A DNA stretch of 32,434 nt from Planctomycetaceae bacterium. GTDB taxonomy: Bacteria; Planctomycetota; Planctomycetia; Pirellulales; Thermoguttaceae. Shown in pieces: positions 16,581 to 25,700 of this stretch (its first letter is position 1; each line of letters opens with the position of its first letter). The stretch spans positions 1-32,434 of the forward strand of contig JAJFUI010000193.1 in the NCBI GenBank assembly GCA_021372555.1, written 5' to 3'. Both the position numbers and the translations under genes were made by a program. The notes beneath the pieces are model-generated. The model was not told the DNA's origin and ran no database searches. It was given only the letters and a program-made list of their open reading frames with translations.

Positions 16581-17053
16581 CCGGACGCAGGGCCAACCGG
16601 CATGGGTACGCGCTCATGCTGGTGATGCTTTTCGTCGTGCTGTTTGGCGCCATGTTGGGCGTCGCCTGGCGGCGAGTCGCCTCGGCGCTGCGGGTCGAAC
16701 ATGCGCTGGCCGTGCGGACGTTCGCCGACCACGGAAGCGTTCAGGCGCTCGATCTGGCGATGCGAGTGCTCGAAACTCGCGTGCGCCGCGATTCAAGCAA
16801 TACGCCGAAGATCGACGTGTCCGCGGATCTCAGCACCATGACGCCCACGCTCCAGGCGTCGCCTTGCCAGTGCAAGGTACAATTGAACGTTTCGAGCGAC
16901 CCGGCCCATCCGCAGTTGCACTGGTACAAAGTCATCTTTACGCGGACCGGGGACAACCCGGATGGCACTAGCGCCTGGTCGGTAGGCGTTTCCGTCGCGC
17001 AGCCCAGCGAGGATCTCAGCAGCTATCTGCCGATGCCGACCAATCCGCCGTAA
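16577..17053 (+). CDS. GspK/PilX-like minor pseudopilin
   Basis: Starting at the GTG that overlaps the preceding stop (GTGA), the leader is MTGRRANRHG followed by YALMLVMLFVVLFGAMLGVAW. Like GspK and PilX it keeps Gly at -1 but has no Glu at mature position 5. The 158-residue protein is shorter than a classical GspK, which carries a large alpha domain, so PilX-like is equally possible. An ATG at 16550 would add nine residues but has no ribosome-binding site; AAAAAGAA precedes the GTG, and the four-base overlap repeats the pattern of the upstream gene pairs. Cys residues in SPCQCKV could form a disulfide. Confidence 0.7.
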   Translation: MTGRRANRHGYALMLVMLFVVLFGAMLGVAWRRVASALRVEHALAVRTFADHGSVQALDLAMRVLETRVRRDSSNTPKIDVSADLSTMTPTLQASPCQCKVQLNVSSDPAHPQLHWYKVIFTRTGDNPDGTSAWSVGVSVAQPSEDLSSYLPMPTNPP

Positions 17054-17108
17054 TGTAACTCCTCGCGCACCGCGCGAGCAAACATCGCGACCATTGAAGA
17101 AGAAAATG

Positions 17109-17609
17109 ATGAACGCACCAGCCGATATGCCGCTCGACGCGTCGAAGCCGACTCTTCCAACGGACAAACGCGGAAAGCCGGACCGCCGCAAGACACCCAC
17201 GAGCTTCTGGGGATGCCTTCCGCTTGCGGGCCGTCGCGTGCGTCAGCGGAGGGTCGAAGAACACTGCCGGCCCTATTTGGTCGATCGCTTCCCGGCCGTC
17301 CTGCTGGTGTTCGTCATCATGCTGTTGCTGGCGTCGATCATTGACGCCCTGCTGACCATCCGCATCATCGAGGCCGGCGGCGCCGAAGTCAATCCGGTGA
17401 TGAGCCGACTCCTGAGCTTCGGCTTGGGGCCGTTTCTGATCGGGAAGTACCTCCTCACGGCCGTCGGTTTGCCCTTGCTGGTGGTTTTCAAAAACTTCTA
17501 CCTGTTCGGGTCTCGACTCCGCGTGGGCCACCTTTTTCCGGTGCTGCTAGCGTTGTACGCCGTCCTCATCGGCTACCAACTGGTCCTTATGCACCGGTTC
17601 GTCTATTGA
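17109..17609 (+). CDS. DUF5658-like multi-helix membrane protein
   Basis: A small membrane protein with an Arg/Lys-rich cytoplasmic N-terminus (KRGKPDRRKTP) and three or four helices. The first contains ASIIDALLTIRIIEAGGAEVNPVM, the motif that made me think of DUF5658 (aspartate and threonine in the helix, then an E-NP turn). Next come FLIGKYLLTAVGLPLLVVF and FPVLLALYAVLIGYQLVLM. Three starts are close together (TTG 17094, ATG 17106, ATG 17109); the GAAGAAGAAA before the ATGs favours one of the latter. It is the last gene of the secretion cluster in the same orientation. Its role there is unknown. Confidence 0.7.
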   Translation: MNAPADMPLDASKPTLPTDKRGKPDRRKTPTSFWGCLPLAGRRVRQRRVEEHCRPYLVDRFPAVLLVFVIMLLLASIIDALLTIRIIEAGGAEVNPVMSRLLSFGLGPFLIGKYLLTAVGLPLLVVFKNFYLFGSRLRVGHLFPVLLALYAVLIGYQLVLMHRFVY

Positions 17610-17656
17610 TCGTCTCCGCAAGAGACCGCGTCACGCCGACCGCGCTTATAGGCGCA

Positions 17657-17685
17657 TTGACGCCCTCCCTGCAGCCGAATAAACT
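17657..17685 (+). promoter_or_regulatory. Putative promoter of the 2-hydroxyacid dehydrogenase gene
   Basis: TTGACG (17657-17662), 17-base spacer, TAAACT (17680-17685). The predicted start near 17692 gives a leader of about 24 bases carrying the AGGAGA ribosome-binding site. It is among the best vegetative-sigma-like matches in the window. Confidence 0.65.
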
Positions 17686-17715
17686 GACTCGGCTCACGTT
17701 CTAGGAGAAGTGTAT

Positions 17716-18672
17716 ATGCAGATCGTTGTCCTTGATGGCTACGCGCTCAACCCCGGTGACCTTAGCTGGGGACCGTTGGAGGCGCTCGGATCATGCAGGG
17801 TTTATGACCGGACGGCGCCGAACGAAGTCGTCGCGCGGGCGGAGGCGGCCGAAATCGTCTTGACCAACAAGACGATGCTTTCGCGCGAGACGATCGCTCG
17901 ATTGCCTCGGCTGCGGTACATCGGCGTCTTGGCCACAGGCTACAACATCGTGGACGTCGACGCCGCCCGCGAGCGAGGCATTCCGGTGACCAATGTGCCA
18001 GACTACGCCACGTTGTCGGTCGTGCAGATGGTGTTTGCCCATCTGCTGAATCTGACGCTCCACGTGGCGGATCATGGTCGCGGCGTGGCTGCCGGACGTT
18101 GGACCGCATGCCCAGACTTCGCCTATTGGGATTTTCCTCTAGTTGAGCTTGCCGGCTTGACGCTCGGCGTGGTTGGATTTGGCCGAATCGGGCGTGCCAC
18201 GGCCAAGGCGGCACGGACGTTCGGCATGGACGTCGTGGCCTGCACGCCACCTCGTGCCACGGCACGGCCGGAGCATGTCCGGTTCGTCGAGCTTGAAGAG
18301 TTGTTTCGACAAAGCGACGTCGTCAGCCTGCACTGTCCCTTGACGCCCGAGACCCGCCATCTGGTCAATCGCGAACGGCTGTCGTGGATGAAGCCGTCGG
18401 CGTTCTTGATAAACACGGGACGCGGCCCCTTGGTGGACGAGGCCGCGCTGGCCGACGCGCTGAACTCCGGCCGGATCGCGGGCGCCGGATTGGACGTGCT
18501 TTCGACGGAACCGCCGCCCGCCGATAATCCATTGCTAAGAGCCAAGAACTGCTGCATTACGCCGCACGTCGGCTGGGCGACCGCCGCGGCCAGAAAACGC
18601 CTGGTGGACACCGTCGCGGCCAACGTCCAAGCCTTTCGAAACGGAACGCCACAAAACGTCGTCAATCGTTAA
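17716..18672 (+). CDS. D-2-hydroxyacid dehydrogenase (glycerate/hydroxypyruvate reductase type)
   Basis: The 318-residue NAD(P)-dependent dehydrogenase interconverts a 2-keto acid and a D-2-hydroxy acid. The Rossmann motif GFGRIG is at residues 154-159. The catalytic triad is Arg236 (NTGRGPLVDE), Glu265 (DVLSTEP) and His284 (ITPHVGWAT). The VLATGYNIVDVDAA and NVPDYATLSVVQM segments are closest in feel to hydroxypyruvate reductase/glycerate dehydrogenase, with the usual length. AGGAGA lies 7 bases before ATG 17716, whereas the in-frame GTG at 17710 would sit on top of it. It has its own promoter. The substrate cannot be fixed from sequence alone; glycerate/hydroxypyruvate is the best guess. 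Confidence 0.92.
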   Translation: MQIVVLDGYALNPGDLSWGPLEALGSCRVYDRTAPNEVVARAEAAEIVLTNKTMLSRETIARLPRLRYIGVLATGYNIVDVDAARERGIPVTNVPDYATLSVVQMVFAHLLNLTLHVADHGRGVAAGRWTACPDFAYWDFPLVELAGLTLGVVGFGRIGRATAKAARTFGMDVVACTPPRATARPEHVRFVELEELFRQSDVVSLHCPLTPETRHLVNRERLSWMKPSAFLINTGRGPLVDEAALADALNSGRIAGAGLDVLSTEPPPADNPLLRAKNCCITPHVGWATAAARKRLVDTVAANVQAFRNGTPQNVVNR

Positions 18673-18728
18673 CTACGCCGGGCCGAACAGGCGAACGCCG
18701 CTCTTAGTCCCCAACCCCCGCTTCGCCG

Positions 18729-19154
18729 ATGCTTGTCGTAAATCCGAGCCTGAAAATTCCATTGCGGGAGTTCGAGTTTAGCTTTGCGCGGAGCGGCGGG
18801 CCGGGCGGCCAAAACGTCAACAAGGTCAACACCAAGGCGTTGCTCCGCTGGCGCGTGATGGCGAGCCCAAGCTTGCCCGAACCGGTGCGCCAACGGTTCT
18901 TGGCCCTGCACCGTCGACGGGTGACCTCCGAGGGGGACTTGCTGATCGTCAGTCAACGGTTTCGCGACGCGGGGAGGAACACGGCCGACTGCTTGGAGAA
19001 GCTTCGGCAACTGCTGGCCGAAGCGGCCGAGCCGGTTCGGCGGCGCAAGGCGACCCGTCGCACCAAGGCGTCGAGGCGTCGTCGCCTCGAAGGCAAGCGA
19101 CGGCAGTCGCAGAAGAAGCAAAGCCGCGGCGCAGTGGGACCTGACTATTCCTAA
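18729..19154 (+). CDS. arfB: Alternative ribosome-rescue factor ArfB (YaeJ/ICT1 family)
   Basis: The 141-residue peptidyl-tRNA hydrolase acts on ribosomes stalled at mRNA ends. The catalytic motif is GGPGGQNVNKVNTK with GGQ at residues 26-28. The release-factor I-like domain is compact and the C-terminal tail is strongly basic (RRRKATRRTKASRRRR, continuing to about 135), matching the mRNA-channel-sensing tail of ArfB. Class 1 release factors are far longer and have codon-recognition domains, so they are ruled out. It starts 57 bases after the dehydrogenase stop on the same strand and may be co-transcribed. Two TAA/TAG-type stops follow the tail. Confidence 0.95.
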   Translation: MLVVNPSLKIPLREFEFSFARSGGPGGQNVNKVNTKALLRWRVMASPSLPEPVRQRFLALHRRRVTSEGDLLIVSQRFRDAGRNTADCLEKLRQLLAEAAEPVRRRKATRRTKASRRRRLEGKRRQSQKKQSRGAVGPDYS

Positions 19155-19282
19155 TGGCTAGAACGCCGGCTCTCGTGCCGGACCGGCAGGAACACCACCC
19201 CATTCTTGCGGGGGCATCATCGCCGCGGGATGCAGCTTTCGGCGTCCACCGGCCCCTCCTACAGCCCCACCGACCAGCGTAG

Positions 19283-19288
19283 TATAAT
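19283..19288 (+). promoter_or_regulatory. TATAAT box directly before the UVR-motif gene
   Basis: A perfect -10 hexamer ends eight bases before the ATG at 19297, so transcription would begin at or right next to the start codon. No clear -35 is seen at 16-18 bases upstream, and no Shine-Dalgarno precedes the ATG. This fits a leaderless mRNA, but an accidental TATAAT is possible. Confidence 0.5.
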
Positions 19289-19296
19289 TGAGCGCC

Positions 19297-20052
19297 ATGC
19301 CAAACCGTGAAGTTCATGACATCGATTTCATCCTGCATGGGTGGCCCTTTAAGCCGGGGGTCATTGCCGCTCGGTTGATCCGCGCCGGCGATGGCCGCGA
19401 GGTGCTCCAGATGCGGGTCGAAATGGGTGTCCTGCAAATGGAAGTCACCGGGCGACCCGACGGTGAACACCCGGGTGGCACGGATAACTGCCTGCAGTGG
19501 CTCGGGGATCTGGCCCGGGTTCAGGGCGAGACGTTCGTCCTCGATCCAGCGCAGTGCATGGAGATCGACCGCGAGTTCCTGCAGTTCTACCACCGGCGGA
19601 TCTGCTGTCTTGCCCTGCGGCAGTTCGCCCGCGCGATGGCCGATGCGGACTACCTGTTGGCCCTGACCGACTTCCTGGCCGCTCACTCGCCCGACCAGCA
19701 ATGGACGCTTTCGCACGAGCAATACCGCCCCTTGGTGCTGTTCCACCGAATTCAGGCGGCGGCAATGGTCGACTTGGAAGCCAACGGCGCCGAGACAGCT
19801 ATCGAGACGATCAACCAGGGCCTCGAACAATTGCGCGATGTCTTCGTTCGCTTCGGGGCGGAGGAGCAGTTTGACCAGGACGAGTTGGTCAGTCAGCTCG
19901 CCTCGATGAAGGAGTCGCTGCGGCAAGAGTACAAGGTCGGCAAGACGCTGGCTGAGCAGCTTGCCGATGCGGTAGCCGCCGAGGAATACGAACGAGCTGC
20001 GCGTCTGCGCGACGAGATTGCTCGTCGACGGCATCCTGGGCCACAGGTTTAG
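19297..20052 (+). CDS. UvrB/UvrC-motif (UVR) protein of unknown function
   Basis: The 251-residue protein ends in a UVR motif (about 213-246, KTLAEQLADAVAAEEYERAA then RLRDEIARR), the helical hairpin by which UvrB and UvrC contact each other. It is also found in McsA/Clp adaptors and in many planctomycete proteins with no repair role. The rest is rich in acidic and hydrophobic segments (FILHGWPFKPGVIAARLIRA, MRVEMGVLQMEVTGRPDG), with no nuclease or zinc-finger motif. The ATG at 19297 is preferred to an in-frame TTG at 19288, which lies inside the TATAAT. No partner gene is adjacent, so the function is open. Confidence 0.8.
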   Translation: MPNREVHDIDFILHGWPFKPGVIAARLIRAGDGREVLQMRVEMGVLQMEVTGRPDGEHPGGTDNCLQWLGDLARVQGETFVLDPAQCMEIDREFLQFYHRRICCLALRQFARAMADADYLLALTDFLAAHSPDQQWTLSHEQYRPLVLFHRIQAAAMVDLEANGAETAIETINQGLEQLRDVFVRFGAEEQFDQDELVSQLASMKESLRQEYKVGKTLAEQLADAVAAEEYERAARLRDEIARRRHPGPQV

Positions 20053-20167
20053 CCGCCGCACGCGAGTCTGGACGCTTCCCCGACGCTCTCCAGCGTCTTT
20101 CTTCCCTATCGGCTGCGCAATGCGCTGACAATTGGCTGTCGCGGCCGCCATCCCGCGAGCAAGAGGG

Positions 20168-20195
20168 TTGACATTTACCTCACTCTTGGTACTCT
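20168..20195 (+). promoter_or_regulatory. Putative promoter of the DUF1559 gene
   Basis: TTGACA (20168-20173), 16-base spacer, TACTCT (20190-20195). Initiation near 20202 would give a leader of about 57 bases ending in the AGAAGGGA ribosome-binding site. The same -10 TACTCT occurs in the promoter at 30414-30442. Confidence 0.55.
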
Positions 20196-20258
20196 CACAG
20201 GACATGCTCACGCGGCTCCGCGTGGGATACCTGATTTATCGCAGAAGGGAGTGCGACG

Positions 20259-22709
20259 ATGGGTTGGGCAATGTTCTCGGGGGCGTTCCTGTTGAGCTTC
20301 GTCCTGGGTGGCGCCGGGCTTCCGCTGGCTGTGCCACCGCTGCCGGAAGACCCGGTGGCGGCGAACATCGCGCCCCAAGAGTGCCTCTTCTATGCGGCGT
20401 CCGCCGGAATGGCTTTGGCCGATGCCAAAAGCGTCAACCAAACCGAGCAGCTCACCGCGGAGACCGAGGTCCGCGAAATGGCGGCCGGGATTCGGCGTGC
20501 GATTACCGCAGGCCTCCAAAACGCAATGAAAAAGCAAGGGACGCCGGAGGCGATTTCCGCCCAGCAGGTCGTCGACCTGGCGATGATCCCGCTTACGAAA
20601 CCCGCAGTGCTTTACGTCTCCGCGCTCGATATAAAGCGTGACGGGCCGACGATTCGTGGCGGTGTCATGGTTAACCTTGGTGAGCAGGCCGCCAAGACCG
20701 AAGCGGCATTTGGTCAGTTGCTCGGACAGGTGTTGCCAATGCCGACGACGACGGTCGAAATCGCCGGCCGGAAGTGGCAACGGCTGGAACCGCGCCCCGG
20801 CATGCCAATCATTTGGGGCTTCAAAGACAGCCGCCTCTGGATCGGCGTCGGCCAAGGAGAACTGGAAGCGATGCTAAAGCGCGCCCAAGGCGAGCCACCC
20901 GCGTGGCTAACCAAGCTCCGAAAAGAATTGCCGGTCGAGCGTCTCTCGACCATGAGTTACGTTGACCTGAAAGCGATCATTCCGCTGGCCGACCCGCAAA
21001 TCGCGCAACGATTGAAGGCCCTAGGGCTGGGCAACGTCACCACGATCCGCACCGTGACGGGCTTGGAGCAAGGCGGTCTCGTCAACAAAACGCTGTTGGG
21101 CATCGATGGCCGGCCGGAAGGTCTTCTCCGCCTGGCCGGGGCCAAGCCGCTTACGGCGGCCGATTTGGGAGTGATGCCCAGTGATGCGACCGTGGCCCTG
21201 GCGTTCAAGCTCGATCCGGAGACTGCGTGGAAGGTTGTGGAGGAGGTGGCCGGCAAGATCCACCCAGAGGCCAGCAGCTCGCTTGCGGCGGCCGTTGGGC
21301 AAATGGAAGCGGCGACCGGCCTCAAGTTGCGCGAGCAACTGCTTGCCCCGCTCGGCGACACCTGGCGAGTCTTCGATTCGCCCAGTGAGGGCGGTGCTCT
21401 ATCGGGGCTCACGGCCGTCGTATCGCTCAAGGACCCGAAGCTGGCCGCGGCGACGCATGCCAAGTTCCTGGCCCTGCTGCAAAAGAAAGTGGCTGAGCGG
21501 GAGACGCAGGTGCGGGAGCTTCTGGAACAGGACCCACGCGGTCTCAATAGGTTCTTCTATTCCGTCCCAAAGTTGCACGACCTGGAGTTCGCGGGTCAAC
21601 ACATCTATGTCTTTGAGGAGAGAGGGCCGGGGAGCCCGCCGTTTTGCCCGTCCTGGTGCTTGACCGACAAGGAGTTGATCGTCGCGATTTACCCGCAGGC
21701 GATCAAGGGATATCTCACCCGCGGCGAGGGCTTCCAATCGCTGGCCGACCTTCCGGTAGTCGCCAAGGCGATGACCGGAGAAAGCGGTCCGCTAAAATTG
21801 GCGTATCTCAATGTGCCGCGGATGTTCGACGTTTTCTATCCAATGACGCCAATTTGGTCGAAATGTGCGGCGTGGATGCTCGATCGTAGCGGCGTCGAAC
21901 TCGATCCCGCCCTGTTGCCATCGGCGCGAGCTATTCGCCCGCACTTGCGTCCGAGCGTGTTGTCGGTACGGCGGACGCCGGCCGGTATCGAGGTAATCGA
22001 GCGTGGCACGCTGCCGACGGTCGGCGCGATGTCGGCGGCGCCGATGGCCTCCGTGGCCTTGCTGTTGCCCGCCCGCTCGGCTGCGCGGGCGGCCGCGAAA
22101 CAGATGCAGTCCACCAACCAGATGAAGCAAATCAGTCTGGCAATCCACAACTACGCTCAAGCGAACCGTACAATGCCGCCGGCCTACACGGTGGATAAGG
22201 CCGGAAAGCCGTTGCTGAGCTGGCGGGTCCTCATTTTGCCCTACCTGGAGGACGGTGATCTGCATCGCGAGTTCCATCTCGATGAGCCGTGGGATAGCCC
22301 GAACAATAAGAAGCTGCTCTCCCGGATGCCATCGGTTTATCGGGCCCCCGCCAGCAGCGTCGCTGAAAGCGGAAAGACCAACTACTTGGCCGTCCGTGGC
22401 CCGAGAACGATTCTTGCGAATGAGAAGCCCGTCAGCTTTGCCCAGATCAGAGACGGTCTGTCGAATACGATCATGACCGTCGAGGTGGCCGACGACCGGG
22501 CGGTGCCGTGGACAAAGCCGGACGACTTCGAGTACGACGACAAGGATCCGCTCAAGGGGCTTGTCGGTCTTCGGCCGGACGGCTTCATCGCCGGATTGGC
22601 GGACGGTTCCGTGCAGATCATCCGCAGGTCGATCGACCCAACCGCGCTCAGGGCCATGTTTACCCGCGATGGCGGCGAGCCTGTCGGCCGCGAGACGGTC
22701 GATGAGTAA
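20259..22709 (+). CDS. Exported DUF1559-domain protein, planctomycete type
   Basis: The 816-residue protein has a signal-peptide-like N-terminus (MFSGAFLLSFVLGGAGLPLA). A large, mostly unassigned region of about 590 residues with repeated alternating helices and strands follows. The C-terminal DUF1559 part begins at the pilin-like helix remnant SVALLLPARSAARAAAKQMQ (about residue 595). It continues with NQMKQISLAIHNYAQANRTMPPAYT, WRVLILPYLEDGDLH, the FAQIRDGLSNTIM segment and a last strand DGSVQIIRR. DUF1559 is usually attached to a complete prepilin N-terminus (GFTLVELLVVIAIIGIL); that part is missing here, so the domain is carried by an ordinary exported protein. AGAAGGGA sits 8 bases before the ATG. 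The role is unknown; a surface or envelope protein is likely. Confidence 0.9.
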   Translation: MGWAMFSGAFLLSFVLGGAGLPLAVPPLPEDPVAANIAPQECLFYAASAGMALADAKSVNQTEQLTAETEVREMAAGIRRAITAGLQNAMKKQGTPEAISAQQVVDLAMIPLTKPAVLYVSALDIKRDGPTIRGGVMVNLGEQAAKTEAAFGQLLGQVLPMPTTTVEIAGRKWQRLEPRPGMPIIWGFKDSRLWIGVGQGELEAMLKRAQGEPPAWLTKLRKELPVERLSTMSYVDLKAIIPLADPQIAQRLKALGLGNVTTIRTVTGLEQGGLVNKTLLGIDGRPEGLLRLAGAKPLTAADLGVMPSDATVALAFKLDPETAWKVVEEVAGKIHPEASSSLAAAVGQMEAATGLKLREQLLAPLGDTWRVFDSPSEGGALSGLTAVVSLKDPKLAAATHAKFLALLQKKVAERETQVRELLEQDPRGLNRFFYSVPKLHDLEFAGQHIYVFEERGPGSPPFCPSWCLTDKELIVAIYPQAIKGYLTRGEGFQSLADLPVVAKAMTGESGPLKLAYLNVPRMFDVFYPMTPIWSKCAAWMLDRSGVELDPALLPSARAIRPHLRPSVLSVRRTPAGIEVIERGTLPTVGAMSAAPMASVALLLPARSAARAAAKQMQSTNQMKQISLAIHNYAQANRTMPPAYTVDKAGKPLLSWRVLILPYLEDGDLHREFHLDEPWDSPNNKKLLSRMPSVYRAPASSVAESGKTNYLAVRGPRTILANEKPVSFAQIRDGLSNTIMTVEVADDRAVPWTKPDDFEYDDKDPLKGLVGLRPDGFIAGLADGSVQIIRRSIDPTALRAMFTRDGGEPVGRETVDE

Positions 22710-22781
22710 AGGCTGGTTCCTTCTTCGTCACACCGCGATCGGTGATGCGTCTACACGTGCGCGCTCACCATGGAGGTCCAC

Positions 22782-25700
22782 GTGTCAAAAGCCGCGAAGC
22801 TGGGGCGTCTTTCGCTCGTAACACTGGTCGCACTGTGCCTGTGGCCAGTATCTGACATTTTTGCCGCTGAGCAAGCGGATGCAGCGTCGCATCGAGCGAC
22901 TGATGCAAGTCAACGGCCACAAGGATCGACGGTTGTCAGGGAATCGGGCGACATCAAAGCCACGATGGCGCAAGCTGCCCAGTTTGAGCAGCAGCAAAAG
23001 TACGAGGAAGCCGTCGATCAATACTCAAGGGCCTTAAAGATCGATCCGCGGAGCATAGCGGCGGAGAACAATCTGGCCTGGCTGCTCGCCACCTGCCCGG
23101 CGGACCGAGTGCGCAGCGGGAAGCGGGCCATCGAACATGCCACTCGTGCCTGCGAGCTTACCCATTGGAAGCACCCCTCCCCTATCGACACACTGAGCGT
23201 CGCTCTTGCGGAAGACCGGCAATTCGACAAGGCCATCGCCTTGCTTGTGAAGCTACGCGCCGAAGCGCCGGCCTTTGACATCGAGAGGCTGGATGCTCGG
23301 ATAGCGCTCTTTCGCGCCGGCAAGACGTACCGGCAAGCGGAGCTGGAAAAAGCGTCTCGGGCATCGATTCATAACGCCGCCAAGATTGACGCAACGCGAC
23401 CCGAGGTGTTGGCTCTCTACCAAAAGGCGGCGGCATTGGAGCAATCGAACCGGTCGGTCGAGGCCGCAGCGGAATACGAGAAGGCCGTGGCGAGATCGAC
23501 GGAATCCGCGGGCGCCGATCACGCGGATACCGGTTTGATACTCTTCAGATTGGCCGATGTCTACTATCGTCTTTCCAAGTGGGAGCAAGCGGCGTCCTGT
23601 TACGAGCGTGCATTGGTCATTCTCCGTCGCGATCGGCCAAGGGATGACATGAATGTGACCTACGCGGTGAATAACCTCGCAGGCGCCTACACCGGAATGG
23701 GTCGTTTTGATGACGCTGCTCGCTTGCATCTGGAGAACCTGCGAGTGCGTGAAGCGTCACTAGGAGAAGCCCACCCACACACGCTCCTGTCGCTGCATAA
23801 TCTGGGGATGGCATACTCGAACGCGCGCCGATCGAAGGAAGCGATCCCGCTATTGGAAAAGTGGCTGAGAACGGACCCCCGAGCGAAGCCCGGCAAGTGG
23901 GAGTTGCTTCCTGCGGTTTTGCAGAACCTCGGCGGCTGCCACCTTCGACTCCGCCACCTCGAACTGGCTGAGCACTACCTGACCGAAGCGCTGAAGATCG
24001 TCGATTCACAGCCAAGCGGCGATGCCAAAACCACAGTATGTATCCTCCAGCACATGGTTCAGCTTTACAGTCTGCAAGGAGCAGCCGGGCTTGACCAAGC
24101 GAAGCAGCACGGCCGGCGCTGCATACGATTTTGTCGCGAGACGTTTGGGCCGGAAAGCTCCGAGACAGCCAGAGCTCTCGGGCTGGTAGGGATCGCCTAC
24201 CACAATGCCGGGGCCTTCGCTGATGCCGCGCCGCTGCTACGAGAGGCCATACGAATCCAGAACGAGCTAAATCGGGCCGGCGCCGGCGGGGTGAGTCCCG
24301 AAACGGCCTACCTGATCACCGCCGACATTCAGATAGGCGACCTCTCGGAAGCAGAACGCCTGGCGGCGTCCGCCGTTGATGTCGTCGAAAGGAAGCTCTG
24401 CCAACGCGAGCCCCGGACCGGTATGGATTTGGCAGTACCGCAACTGGCCGATATCGCTCGTCGGCGGGGGCATTGGGAGACGTTTGAAGAACGGCTAAAA
24501 CGGCTGCTCGAATCCGTCGAGGCGAGGACGGGAAAAACCGATCAGTCGCTGGCGCACGCGTTGTGGCTAGCCGCTCAAGCCGAAATGAGATTCGGCTCTT
24601 CTGAGCAAGCTCGCTTGTATGCCCTGCGGTGTCTGGCGGTCCAGCGCAGCAGCCCGCAGCGGGACGATGTTGCGACGGCCGACACCCTGCAGTGTTTGGG
24701 CAATATTGCCGGATCTCAAGCGAAATACGCCGATGCCGAGTCGTACCAGTTGGAGTGCTTGGCCATCCGTCGCAAGAACCATGACAACGATAGCGTTCCA
24801 GTGGCTAGTTGTCTGTGCGACTTGGGCTTCACCTACTTCCGTATGCAGCGCTACGCCGAGGCGGAAGCGGCTCTTCAGCGCGCAGTGCGTACTGCGGAGA
24901 AGGCCGGGTACGAGGGGGAGTCGTCGGCTGCCGGCGCGCTAAACTATCTGGGAAGGTTGTATTGCGAAATCGGCGAAACGGCCAAGGCTGAGAATACACT
25001 CAAACGCACTCTCGCACTGGCTCGTCAGCACGAAGGTGAACACAGTGACTTTTACAGCTGGTCGCTGACGTCGCTCGCTCAGTATTACGCGTCGGTGGGG
25101 CGTTTCGGTGATGCGGAGACGATTCAGTGCCAGGCCGTCGACGCGTTTCGCAAGCTGCATGGCGGATCCAATTCGGGCTTGGCTGTCGTGCTGTCAGGGC
25201 TGAGCGAAGTCCTTTTCGCACAGGGTAAATACGACGAGGCGGACAAGGTGGTAAGAGAGAGCCTGAAAGAATTCGACCGCGCCGGCAAGACCAACGATCG
25301 CAATCGACATATCACGCTCAAATTGCTAGTGGCAGCGTGTGTTAAGCGTGGGCAGTGGGAGGAGGCCGTCGTCCATTGCACCGAAGAACGGCAGGCGTCG
25401 CGTCGATGGATGAGCCAGGTTCTTCCCGCAATGGCCCCCGCTGAGCAACTCGTTTACCTCTTCCGCAACGAGAAGCTTCCACTCTTCGAAGCGCTATCCA
25501 TCGCACTGCACGTTGCCGATAAGCCGCGAGTCGCCGAAGCTTCGGCTGAATGGCTGCTCAACAGCAAGGGAACCGGCGCGGAGTGCCTCGCGGAACAGAT
25601 GCATTTGGCCCGAGGAAGCGATGATTCCGGCGTGAAATCTCTGCTTGCCGAGCTTGCGTCGGTCCGAGCCAAGCTGGCAAAATCAGTATTGCAGCCGCGA

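Noticed and set aside
20132..20641. Plus-strand frame of 169 codons before and into the DUF1559 gene
   Set aside because: It begins before the promoter at 20168 and overlaps the well-supported DUF1559 start; no domain seen.
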